Origin: Endomicrobiia bacterium | GTDB taxonomy: Bacteria > Elusimicrobiota > Endomicrobiia > Endomicrobiales > Endomicrobiaceae | Assembly: GCA_025998475.1 (NCBI GenBank) | Contig: BNVZ01000015.1 | Location: forward strand, 1-14,708 | Direction: 5' to 3' | DNA length: 14,708 nucleotides | In this document: positions 6,322-14,385 of the stretch, in pieces | Numbering within the stretch: the first letter of the stretch is position 1 | How the letters are laid out: each line of letters opens with the position of its first letter | Position numbers and translations under genes: made by a program | The notes under the pieces: model-generated | The model's input: only the letters and a program-made list of their open reading frames with translations | What the model was told of the DNA's origin: nothing | Database searches by the model: none

Positions 6322-9151
6322 ATTTTTTCATTTCTCCCCAATTCGTGCCTGCCTTGACATCAACAGATAGTGGAACACTTAATTTTACGGCGTTTTCCAT
6401 TTTGTCTTTTATCATCGCAATTATATTTTCTGTTTCTTCAACAGTTGTTTCAAAAAGAATATCGTCATGAATCTGCAAAAGCATCAAAGACCTATATCCC
6501 TTAAGTTTGAGTTCGTTGTATATATTTATCATAGCAATTTTTATTATATCTGCAGAACTACCTTGAACTGGCATATTTAAAGCCATTCTTTCACCGGCAT
6601 TTCTAACTTGAACGTTTTTAGACTTAAGCTCATGGATATATCTTACTCTGCCCGTAATAGTGCATACATAGCCGTCTCTCAATGCTTGCTCTACAATCTG
6701 TTTCATCCAAAGTTTTGTTCCGATGTAGCGGTTAAAATATCCGTCAATATATTCTTTAGCTTGTCCGAATGGAATATTCAACTGTTTTGCAAGCCCAAAA
6801 GGAGACATACCGTAAACTATACCAAAATTTATAGATTTTGCTGCGGTTCTTAAATTATCAGGTAAAAGATCGTCTTTTGGTATATTAAATATTTCTCTTG
6901 CCGTTGTGCTGTGTATATCTGCTCCAGCTTTAAAAGCTTCAATAAGTTTTTGGTCTCCTGAAATATGAGCTAAAACCCTTAAATCAATTTGAGAATAATC
7001 CGCAGATATAAAAATATTATTACCTTCGGGCACAAACGCTTTTCTAAATTCTTTTCCGTAATCAGATCTTATCGGAATATTCTGTAAGTTTGGCTCTGTT
7101 GAAGACAGTCTGCCTGTAGCTGTTATTGCCTGATTAAAAATAGTGTGAATCCTGTCTCCGTAATAAGAGCAGTAATTTGCTATTGGGTCTATATACGTAT
7201 TTTTTAATTTTTGCAATTCCCTGTATTTTAATACTTCGGCAGGCAGTTCGTAGAAAGACAGCTCAGTCAATACTGATTCGTCTGTTGAATATCCCGTTTT
7301 AGTTTTCTTGACTACAGGAAGATTAAGCTTCTCAAACAATATTGAAGAAAGCTGTTTTGGTGAATTAATATTAAATTCTTTGTCTGCAATTTTATATATG
7401 TTATTTTCAATTTTTTTAAGTTCGCAATCAATTTTTTTATTAAAATTATGCAAGAATGGCGAGTCAACTTTTATACCCGCAAGTTCCATTTCTGAAAGAA
7501 CTTCAATTAAAGGCATTTCTATGTTGAAAAAAAGATACGATAGATTCTTTTCTTTTATGTGTGAATCAAATATTTTATATAAGGCAAAAACCGCAATCGT
7601 AATTGAGTTTGCGTAGTCCGCAACGGCTTCTACTGAAGAATTTGCAAAAGCAATCTTTTTTGCGCCTTTTCCAAGAAAACCATCATAACCAGCGTCAAAA
7701 TTTAAATATTCTTTTGCCATATCGGTTATGTTATGAGATTTTGCGGAGTTTATGCAATACGACGCAAGCATTATGTCAAAATACATACTACCTAGCGCAA
7801 CTTGCGACATTTTATATATATTTCTTTCCTGCTTTAAAACGTGACCTATTTTTTTAATTTTACCCGAAGCAAATATCGTAGAAAATATACTTTTAAATTC
7901 ATTAAATGTTATTTGTACGGCAGTTAGATCATTATGCCCAATAGGGAAATAAAAAGATTTATTTTCTACGCATAACGAAACGCCAACGATCTGCGCTTTT
8001 AGAGAATCTTCCAAAGAGCCTATTGTTTTTAATACAAACTTTTCTGATGTTTCTATTATCTTTGCGACTGCAACAGCTCCATCCCGAGTATTTACTATCT
8101 CTGAACTGAATTGAAATTTTTCGCTTGCAAGATTTTTTGATACGTTTGTTGCAATAGTAGAACGCGCTGTCTTTGATTCTTCGTCGCGCTGCGCCCCATT
8201 TGGAATTGGTATCGACGACGAAACATCAACAACATGGATTCCGTCTTTGGCAGCAGTGACAAAATCCAGCGGACTAACAACAATCAACCGAGATTCTTGT
8301 TTATTATCAGAATACTTTGCCACCAAACTTTTAAATTCATACTTTTCAAAAAAAGAAACCGCTTTACTTATATCTAAATTTTTATTCTCAAACTCTTCCG
8401 CGTTGTAATTTAAAGGAACTTGGTCTTCTAAAGCTATCAGTTTTCTGCTGATTAGGGCATCTTCTTTACCTTGCTGCAACAATTTCCCAATATTTCCTTT
8501 TAGAGAACTTGCGTTTTGTAGAATATTTTCAAGGGTGCCAAAGTCTTTTATAAGTTTTACAGCAGTTTTTTCGCCAATACCTTTGATTCCCGGCACATTA
8601 TCGACTGCATCGCCCATCAAAGCAAAAACGTCAGAAAGTTGTAAAGGACCAACGCCGTATTTCTCTTCAACCTTTTTTGCATCGTACATAATATCTTTGG
8701 AATCGTTCCAGATTAAAACATCTTCTTCTTGCGCTAACTGCAACATATCTTTATCACCAGTTACGATAACAGTTTGCAAACTATTCTTTTTATTTATCTC
8801 CGTAATAGTAGCGATTAAATCATCGGCTTCGTAACCTTTTATTTCTATTTCCGCCATATTTAAAGCTTTTACGGCTTCTCTTGCAATTGGCATTTGGTTT
8901 ATAAGAGCCTCGTCAAGAGGTTTTCTGTTTGCTTTATATTCTTTAAATAGTTCGTGTCTAAAGTTTTTCGAAGGGTAATCAAAACAAACCGCAATGTAAT
9001 CCGGTTTAAAGTTGTTTTTTATTTTCAATAACAGCTTTACAAAACCGTAAACCGCATTAATTTGCTGGTTATTCGTAGTGGAAAGCGGAGGCAAAGCGTG
9101 GTAGGCTCTATGAATGTAAGCATTACCGTCTATAATAAAAAATTTTTTCAT
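6269..9151 (-). CDS. polA: DNA polymerase I
   Basis: Pol I fills gaps and removes RNA primers during lagging-strand synthesis and repair. Three regions are visible. (1) The 5'-nuclease domain, about 1-285: IIDGNAYIHRAYHAL, GYEADDLIATI, VTGDKDMLQL and the helix-hairpin-helix PGIKGIGEKTA. (2) A 3'-5' exonuclease-like fold, about 350-525, without its metal ligands: the usual DxE reads K375-T-I377, and the YxxxD motif reads Y513ANSI517. (3) The polymerase domain: motif A D718YSQID723LRV, motif B RTAAKSINFGIVYG, motif C H895DD897ILFE. The usual Glu of motif A (E. coli E710) and of motif C (E883) are both Asp. The family normally ends soon after NWGEMK; here 17 further residues (944-960) follow, overlapping coaE. 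No clear ribosome site precedes ATG 9151. Confidence 0.96.
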   Translation of the reverse strand: MKKFFIIDGNAYIHRAYHALPPLSTTNNQQINAVYGFVKLLLKIKNNFKPDYIAVCFDYPSKNFRHELFKEYKANRKPLDEALINQMPIAREAVKALNMAEIEIKGYEADDLIATITEINKKNSLQTVIVTGDKDMLQLAQEEDVLIWNDSKDIMYDAKKVEEKYGVGPLQLSDVFALMGDAVDNVPGIKGIGEKTAVKLIKDFGTLENILQNASSLKGNIGKLLQQGKEDALISRKLIALEDQVPLNYNAEEFENKNLDISKAVSFFEKYEFKSLVAKYSDNKQESRLIVVSPLDFVTAAKDGIHVVDVSSSIPIPNGAQRDEESKTARSTIATNVSKNLASEKFQFSSEIVNTRDGAVAVAKIIETSEKFVLKTIGSLEDSLKAQIVGVSLCVENKSFYFPIGHNDLTAVQITFNEFKSIFSTIFASGKIKKIGHVLKQERNIYKMSQVALGSMYFDIMLASYCINSAKSHNITDMAKEYLNFDAGYDGFLGKGAKKIAFANSSVEAVADYANSITIAVFALYKIFDSHIKEKNLSYLFFNIEMPLIEVLSEMELAGIKVDSPFLHNFNKKIDCELKKIENNIYKIADKEFNINSPKQLSSILFEKLNLPVVKKTKTGYSTDESVLTELSFYELPAEVLKYRELQKLKNTYIDPIANYCSYYGDRIHTIFNQAITATGRLSSTEPNLQNIPIRSDYGKEFRKAFVPEGNNIFISADYSQIDLRVLAHISGDQKLIEAFKAGADIHSTTAREIFNIPKDDLLPDNLRTAAKSINFGIVYGMSPFGLAKQLNIPFGQAKEYIDGYFNRYIGTKLWMKQIVEQALRDGYVCTITGRVRYIHELKSKNVQVRNAGERMALNMPVQGSSADIIKIAMINIYNELKLKGYRSLMLLQIHDDILFETTVEETENIIAMIKDKMENAVKLSVPLSVDVKAGTNWGEMKKYDYRFNGRYCYWKERKC

Positions 9152-9220
9152 ATTTTATATATTTATTCAATTTTGGATATTGGTTAATGTCATAAGATGT
9201 TCAAAATTCCACTCGAAAAT

Positions 9221-10480
9221 TTAAGTAGTGCAAGTATTCAATTTGACCATGTGTCTTTTCTCGCATACTACAATACGTTCATATAACATAGTGTTTACAG
9301 CTTTTCCCGCTTTATTGGTTGGAGAATTTTTACTCGGCATAACTTTATTGCTTAAAACTCTTTCATAGGTAACAATGTGTTTAAATCCATAGGCTTCAAA
9401 TCTTTCAGCAACGAATTGATCAGTGGGGAGTTTTATATTTTTTACAGTTCTATTGCCAACAATATACATTACTTTGCCACCTTTACGCACGCTGTTTGCC
9501 ACATTTATAATAGAAATGTCTAAATCCTTGTAAAAAGATGATACTTCCAATGCGCGATTATTGTCGACTTTGCTTATTTGTGAAATACTATCAGCAATTA
9601 CGCCATGCACAATGTTTGATTTTGATTTTACCCCTCCCATTAACATTCTATCTATTTTCCGCGCAAAACTTATTCCTAACCACTCATTTGACAATGTTGA
9701 GAATTGTCCATATGCAACAGTTGTACGACTATCACCGTAAGGTGGACTTGTTAAAACAACATCAAAGGATTCATTTTGAGATTGAAACTGTGCGCACCGA
9801 ACGTTTATATTGCTATCGTTTTTTATTTTAGGGAAATAAAAATTAGAATATATCAAAAATATATCATTCCACTTTTTTAAATACACGCTAACCACATCTG
9901 GATTAAAATTTAACAACTCGTCTGATTTTATACGAAATAGTTTAAACTCATTATTTCTTGCGTAAGAGCACTCTCTAACAACTTCAGAAAATGGCACTAA
10001 AAAAAAGTTTCTAACATTTATGTTTTTTATCTCATCTATGAAGTGTTTAATAATAATTAATTTATTTATCACATCTTGCGAAAACCAAAAATCAATATTT
10101 GTAATTTGAGGATGGAGTAACTTAGATAGATTGTTTTCATTTTTTAGAAATTCAAAAACACTACTTCTAAACGTTTGTTTTTTTTCAATAAGTTCACTTA
10201 TAGGAATTTTTGTAAATTTAACTTTAGAAATAAGCACCGCCAACGGATTCACATCAAAACCTTGCATTTTGGTTAGCCCGCATTCTAAGCCACTCACAAA
10301 TGAAGAACCGGACCCGCAGTAGGGATCTAATAAACTCCCTTTTGTAGCATCAAACTCTTTTAAGATATCAATTCCAATTTGCGGCAACATAGTCGCCGGA
10401 TACTTGTGCAAATTTGGATATAGAGAAGCATATGATTGACCGATATAATCATATTTTGTATTTCTAATTACCTGATACAT
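9221..10480 (-). CDS. DNA methyltransferase, probably N4-cytosine, apparently intact
   Basis: A 419-residue AdoMet-dependent DNA methyltransferase. Residues 26-60 combine HKYPATMLPQIGIDIL with the AdoMet-binding LLDPYCGSGSS (51-60), and the catalytic TSPPYGDS begins at T244. A T/S-SPPY motif is typical of N4-cytosine enzymes, though some N6-adenine enzymes share it. The long stretch between the two motifs probably holds target recognition. The C-terminal part (NKVMPSKNSPTNKAGKAVNTM, then ERIVVCEK) fits the family end. ATG at 10480 lies 3 bases after the original stop of the ruined endonuclease, with AAAGGA about 10 bases upstream, so this is one transcription unit. As the partner nuclease is broken, the enzyme now probably acts alone as an orphan methylase. 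The MvaI/BcnI nuclease family suggests a CC(N)GG-like site, but the target cannot be read from sequence. Confidence 0.88.
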   Translation of the reverse strand: MYQVIRNTKYDYIGQSYASLYPNLHKYPATMLPQIGIDILKEFDATKGSLLDPYCGSGSSFVSGLECGLTKMQGFDVNPLAVLISKVKFTKIPISELIEKKQTFRSSVFEFLKNENNLSKLLHPQITNIDFWFSQDVINKLIIIKHFIDEIKNINVRNFFLVPFSEVVRECSYARNNEFKLFRIKSDELLNFNPDVVSVYLKKWNDIFLIYSNFYFPKIKNDSNINVRCAQFQSQNESFDVVLTSPPYGDSRTTVAYGQFSTLSNEWLGISFARKIDRMLMGGVKSKSNIVHGVIADSISQISKVDNNRALEVSSFYKDLDISIINVANSVRKGGKVMYIVGNRTVKNIKLPTDQFVAERFEAYGFKHIVTYERVLSNKVMPSKNSPTNKAGKAVNTMLYERIVVCEKRHMVKLNTCTT

Positions 10481-10483
10481 AAA

Positions 10484-11164
10484 TTATAAATCCTTTACAT
10501 CATTAAACAACAAAGATAATTTATTTTCATAAGTTCTAAATCCTGTCCCATGGTTTCTTGCATAGTACCCTTGGCATGTAATCGCAAATCCACTAGAATA
10601 TTTTCAGCGCGAAATTGATCTACCAATAGTTCAGACGATGTTCCTTTCATTAGTTGTGCTCTATAGTAATGAAAATATTCTACTCCATCACGTTCTTCCG
10701 TAAATGTCGATACAAAAAGTAGAGTTGGCAATTTTTGCATAAACCTTTCAGCTAAAGTTTGCAATTTCCAAGAAGCAATCACCTCGCCAGATATGTGCCG
10801 TACAGAAATTTCCGTTGCCTGAATATCAAGAAATAACCCTGCACTATTAGGTTTTAAAGACACGGTGTAATAAAGACCTTGCCGTCCATTTTTATCCAAG
10901 TTACCATGTTTTTTTTACCGCTTCCAGAGGCGGCATTCTCCATGCTTTATTATTGAATGTAAATAACGTAATCAAACCATTTACTTTACTTCTATGAGTT
11001 TTAAGTTCTGCTCCTTCAATGTCAGGATGAACAATGTTATTTTCAGTTATGCCAAGCAGTGTTTCTAAAGTGTACCCCACGCCTGTTGGTCCATTTCTTT
11101 TAGTAGGTGTAAAACCCATTTTTTTAATTTGCTTGAATTTTACTGCAAATTCTTTAATAGTCAT
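10484..11164 (-). pseudogene. MvaI/BcnI-family type II restriction endonuclease, two frameshifts
   Basis: Pieces in different frames rebuild one protein of about 226 residues, near the 238-246 of BcnI and MvaI. The first (from ATG 11164) has GFTPTKRNGPTGVGYTLETL and the PD-(D/E)xK-type site D48-x4-E53-x-K55, whose spacing equals MvaI D50, E55, K57. It runs into TAA at 10903-10901 because an A8 run (T8 at 10909-10916 on plus) has one base too many; removing one A gives V-K-K-H-G-N-L-D-K-N-G and joins the second piece (SVRHISGEVIASWKLQTLAERF, FTEERDGVEYF, AENILVDLRLH). Near 10560/10561 one base is missing; restoring it gives RNHGTGFRTYENKLSLLFND and a stop at 10486-10484, 3 bases before the methyltransferase. 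Two independent lesions make a working nuclease very unlikely. Confidence 0.88.
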
Positions 11165-11167
11165 ATT

Positions 11168-11613
11168 TCAATTTTCCTTCAAATGAAAATTATTTCATCT
11201 TTTCTTTTAAAGCTGAACAAATCGTAAGCATAGGCGTGTTGTTCATGATAATCTATAAGTCCAACATAAGGAGGGCTAGAGAATATTCCTGATATTTTTT
11301 GTTTGTTTAATATATCTGCAAAAGATTTGTTCTTTTTAGAAAGCACCATAGATAAGTTATCAAAAGACAACTTCCAGTTTAAATCCCATCTGAGTTTATC
11401 TTTCCAAAAGGATTCTCTTGATTTATTGATAGCGCAGTAGTATTTTTTAAGCTCGGATTTAAGAATTTGAGTTGAACCATTATGTCCTATCTTGCGTATA
11501 CGCCCATATTGAATAAGATAAGAAATATTTGAGGTCGTTACTTCCTTTCCCAAATAATTCGTAGCCCATAAACTCGCTTCTTTAATTGTTAAGTAGCAAC
11601 TATTTAATTGCAT
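11168..11613 (-). pseudogene. Remnant of a second DNA methyltransferase with internal deletions
   Basis: The open frame (ATG 11613 to TGA 11181-11179, 144 codons) holds an N-terminal DNA-binding-like part (YLTIKEASLWATNYLGKEVTTSNISYLIQYGRIRKI, residues about 7-42) and then the catalytic motif S112SPPYVGLIDYHEQHAYAYDLF of an N4-cytosine-type methyltransferase. From memory of the family, full proteins carry a motif-X/AdoMet-binding block of 150 or more residues between WKLSFDNL (about 83-90) and SSPPY, and a further C-terminal domain; both are missing. The end DEIIFI looks like a jump to the family's C-terminal EIIFHLKE with one base lost: restoring one C gives E-I-I-F-H-L-K-E-N and a stop at 11170-11168, just before the endonuclease ATG. 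Without an AdoMet pocket it cannot methylate. ATG 11613 has AAAGGA before it; the longer TTG start at 11643 is less likely. Confidence 0.75.
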
Positions 11614-11643
11614 TCTATCCTTTAATAACCATGTTATAGCCAA

Positions 11644-12567
11644 TTAGTTTGTTGTAGCGTTTTGATTTTCTATGTAACCCTGGGCGCTTATGGCAGCTTG
11701 GGCGCCGTCTGAGACAGCTGTTACAACCTGTCTTAATTGTTTTTTTCTTATATCGCCGCAGGCAAAAATACCAGCAATGGAAGTGTTCATATTCTCATCT
11801 GTTACAACGTAGCCATTTTTATCAAGTACAAGATTTGAAAGGAATAACGTATTTGGAACTAGCCCTATAAAAACAAAAACTCCGTCAACTTTTAAATCTG
11901 TATCTTTATTTGTTTTTACATTCGTTATAGTTACTTTTTCTATAGAGTCTTTGCCTAAAATTTCTTTTGGAACAGAATCGTATATTATGGAAATGTTCGT
12001 GTGAGAAGCTATTTTCTCCTGCAGAATTTTTGCAGTTCTTAGCTCGTTTCTTCTGTGAATTACGATTACGTTTTTTGCAAACTTTGAGAGGTATAAAGCT
12101 TCTTGTATTGCAGAATCACCACCGCCAACAACTAACACATCTTTGCTTCTATAAAAAGGAGCATCGCAAGTGGCACAAAAAGATACGCCCTTACCAATAA
12201 AATCCGGCTCTCCTGGTATATTCATTTTTTTGACGCTTGTTCCAGCGGCAACAATAATGGTTTGGGTTTCATACGTTGCGTTTACGGTAATTACTTTTTT
12301 AACTTCTCCATTTTCAACATTTGTAACTTCATCATACATTATCTCCGCACCAAAATCTCTAGCTTGAGCTTCAAGTTTAACGGCAAAATCAAAACCGTTA
12401 ATTCCGTCGTTAAAACCCGGATAGTTTTCAATCAAATCGGTTACTGTAATTTGCCCACCGCAACCATTCTTTTCTATAAGAAGTGTTTTTAATCTTGCTC
12501 TTGAAGCATAAATAGCGGCAGATAATCCCGCAGGTCCGCCACCAATAATAACGATATCATATACCAT
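11644..12567 (-). CDS. trxB: Thioredoxin-disulfide reductase
   Basis: A cytoplasmic FAD enzyme that passes electrons from NADPH to thioredoxin. At 307 residues it has the length of the low-molecular-weight bacterial type. FAD-binding GGGPAGLSAAIYASRA is at 9-24, the redox pair is C131-A-T-C134 followed by DAPFY (most relatives have DGxFY), the NADPH-binding VVGGGDSAIQEA follows near 145-156 with HRRNELR for the 2'-phosphate, and the second FAD motif GIFACGDIRKKQLRQVVTAVSDG is near the C-terminus. It starts at ATG 12567 with AAAGGG about 9 bases upstream, 31 bases after trxA. Substrate partner and enzyme are therefore made from one message. The gene is intact and ends 30 bases before the start of the decayed restriction island. 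Confidence 0.95.
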   Translation of the reverse strand: MVYDIVIIGGGPAGLSAAIYASRARLKTLLIEKNGCGGQITVTDLIENYPGFNDGINGFDFAVKLEAQARDFGAEIMYDEVTNVENGEVKKVITVNATYETQTIIVAAGTSVKKMNIPGEPDFIGKGVSFCATCDAPFYRSKDVLVVGGGDSAIQEALYLSKFAKNVIVIHRRNELRTAKILQEKIASHTNISIIYDSVPKEILGKDSIEKVTITNVKTNKDTDLKVDGVFVFIGLVPNTLFLSNLVLDKNGYVVTDENMNTSIAGIFACGDIRKKQLRQVVTAVSDGAQAAISAQGYIENQNATTN

Positions 12568-12598
12568 AACAACAAACCCTTTCTATTCTAAAACAACT

Positions 12599-12916
12599 TT
12601 AAAGAATGCTGTCTACAATTTTCTTTATATCATTTTTAGGTTTAAAACCAATTATTTTTTGAACTGCTACACCGTTTTTAAACAAAATTAAACATGGAAT
12701 TGAAGTAATTTGAAATTTAGATGAAAGAGACATATTTTCATCGGTATTAACTTTACCAACTTTCACTTTCCCTTCGTATTCAGCAGCAAGCTCATCAATA
12801 ATTGGAGAAAGCATTTTACAGGGACCGCACCATGGTGCCCAAAAATCAACTAACACTAGTTTATCCGATAGCAAAATTTCTTTTTCAAAATTATCTTCAT
12901 TAACTTCATTTACCAC
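12599..12916 (-). CDS. trxA: Thioredoxin
   Basis: A 105-residue disulfide reductant that keeps cytoplasmic proteins such as ribonucleotide reductase reduced. The active site FWAPWCGPCKML has the canonical W29-C30-G31-P32-C33. The fold-defining cis-proline segment TSIPCLILFKNG appears near 72-83; the Cys after that Pro is an extra cysteine where many thioredoxins have Thr. KVNTDEN and the C-terminal IIGFKP match the family. It starts at GTG 12916, chosen because AAGGAGG lies 8 bases before it and there is no better ATG. It follows fmt by 27 bases and precedes trxB by 31, so it sits in the def-fmt-trxA-trxB operon. Confidence 0.95.
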   Translation of the reverse strand: MVNEVNEDNFEKEILLSDKLVLVDFWAPWCGPCKMLSPIIDELAAEYEGKVKVGKVNTDENMSLSSKFQITSIPCLILFKNGVAVQKIIGFKPKNDIKKIVDSIL

Positions 12917-12943
12917 AGTAAGGGCCTCCTTGTTTATTATTAA

Positions 12944-13882
12944 TTAAAACTCATCGCCTACATCTAACTGCCCTCCTTGAATAAATGCCCAAGCAGACAT
13001 AACCGGCTTATTTTCAGGTTGAACTTTCGTTACTAAAATTTTCCCTACAGCGCACAAAACCGTAAAACCTTTATTTTTCTCTATAGAAAACACTGTCCCA
13101 CGCTCATTGTTTACAAAATCTTCTTCAAATATTTCTGTATCTACAAATTTAATTCTCTTGCCTTTAAGTTTACCCTTAGAAACTATTGAATACAACCCAG
13201 GCCAAATAAACAAACCTCTAAATTGATTGCGAATTTCATATGCGTTTTTATTCCAATCGATCAAGCCGTCTTCTTTTTTAAAAGTCGGTGCAAAGCTTGG
13301 TTTGCCAGCTTGAGAAACTGCATTTATATTGCCTGTTTGAAATAAATCAAGAGTTTTATTCATAACTTTTACGCCTAAAGGTATAAGCTTGTTAAACAAA
13401 ATTTCGGCATTATCAGTTATATTTATGCTAAGTTTTTCTTGAACTATTATATCTCCCGTATCAAGATCTTCTTCTACGTAAAAAGATGTTACTCCTGTCT
13501 CTATCTCACCTTTACACAAAGCATACTGAACCGGAGCCGCTCCTCTATATTTTGGAAGAAGCGAAAAATGTACATTAAAAGTCTTGTAGCGCGGTACATC
13601 AAAAACGGTCTTAGGTATAAGCTTTCCATAAGCTATAGCAATACCGACATCTGGTCCAAAGTTTCTTATCGTTTCAATAACATCAGCAGTAAATTTTTCA
13701 AACTGTATAAAACTAATATTGTTTTCTGACGCATAAACTTTTACCGCAGGAGATGTTAGTCTCTGTTTTCTTGAAGCAGGTTTATCCGGCATTGTAACTA
13801 CAAAAATTTCATGATTATTTTTATACAGTTCTTCCAGATAAATTTTAGATATTGAAGCTGTACCAAAAAATAAGATTCTCAC
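12944..13882 (-). CDS. fmt: Methionyl-tRNA formyltransferase
   Basis: The enzyme transfers a formyl group from 10-formyltetrahydrofolate to Met-tRNA(fMet), which is needed for normal bacterial initiation. From the chosen start it is 312 residues, the usual size. The N-terminal strand MRILFFGTAS fits the family start. Catalytic residues are visible as N103-V-H105 in NVHFSLLPKYRGAAPVQ and D141 in EEDLDTGDI. The C-terminal RNA-binding domain follows from about 205 (DGLIDWNKNAYEIRNQFRGLFIWPGLYS). I chose GTG at 13882, whose GTGA overlaps the def stop by 4 bases, rather than TTG at 13885; the overlap and the usual 'MRI' start favour it. Pairing with def is the common arrangement, since one enzyme adds and the other removes the formyl group. 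Confidence 0.94.
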   Translation of the reverse strand: MRILFFGTASISKIYLEELYKNNHEIFVVTMPDKPASRKQRLTSPAVKVYASENNISFIQFEKFTADVIETIRNFGPDVGIAIAYGKLIPKTVFDVPRYKTFNVHFSLLPKYRGAAPVQYALCKGEIETGVTSFYVEEDLDTGDIIVQEKLSINITDNAEILFNKLIPLGVKVMNKTLDLFQTGNINAVSQAGKPSFAPTFKKEDGLIDWNKNAYEIRNQFRGLFIWPGLYSIVSKGKLKGKRIKFVDTEIFEEDFVNNERGTVFSIEKNKGFTVLCAVGKILVTKVQPENKPVMSAWAFIQGGQLDVGDEF

Positions 13883-14385
13883 CAATCACCCATTTTTTTC
13901 TTTCTTTTTATTTCTTTTTCTATAACTTTCCTCTTCCACTCAGGAAGAAAATCTATAAAAATTTTCGCATTTAAATGATCTATCTCATGTTGAACAGCTT
14001 TAGCAAGAAAACCTTGTACTTTAATTTCTTTCTTTTTATCTTTTAAATCAGTATATTCAGCAATAATTTTATCAAAACGTTTTACATTTCCATAAAACCC
14101 GGGTAAAGACAAACAACCCTCTTCGGCAAATACTTTATCTTCTCCAGAAATAATTTTAGGATTTATCATAACAAGCGGAAATTTTTGATCCTGAGATACA
14201 TCAATAACGCAAAGTCCCAACGAAACACCTACCTGCGGAGCCGCAAGACCAACACCATGAGCCGCATACATAGTTTCCAGCATGTCAGCAACGAGTTTTT
14301 TGATATCTTCAGTAATTTCAAAAACAGCAGACGTTTTTTTTCGTAAAACATGTTCGCCATATTTTTTGATCTTTAGTTCTGCCAT
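13879..14385 (-). CDS. def: Peptide deformylase
   Basis: A metal-dependent hydrolase that removes the N-formyl group from new proteins as they leave the ribosome. All three signature motifs are present in 168 residues: motif 1 G44-V-G-L-A-A-P-Q51, motif 2 E89-G-C91-L-S with the metal-binding Cys, and motif 3 H133-E-I-D-H137 with the two metal His and the catalytic Glu. The C-terminal tail is lysine-rich (KRKVIEKEIKRKKKMGDW), somewhat longer and more basic than a minimal enzyme. It starts at ATG 14385 behind AGGGA. It is the first gene of the def-fmt-trxA-trxB run; a weak promoter-like pair TTGAAA and TACAAT lies just upstream but with a 19-base spacer. Confidence 0.96.
   Translation of the reverse strand: MAELKIKKYGEHVLRKKTSAVFEITEDIKKLVADMLETMYAAHGVGLAAPQVGVSLGLCVIDVSQDQKFPLVMINPKIISGEDKVFAEEGCLSLPGFYGNVKRFDKIIAEYTDLKDKKKEIKVQGFLAKAVQHEIDHLNAKIFIDFLPEWKRKVIEKEIKRKKKMGDW

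Noticed and set aside
8095..8283. 62-codon minus-strand frame inside polA
   Set aside because: It is an alternative frame in the variable linker of polA, whose own frame is continuous; no family signal.
9221..11613. A novel multi-gene defence system rather than ordinary restriction-modification
   Set aside because: The nuclease fits the MvaI/BcnI family with its D-x4-E-x-K site and both partners carry SPPY methylase motifs, so a known type II system in decay explains all three genes.
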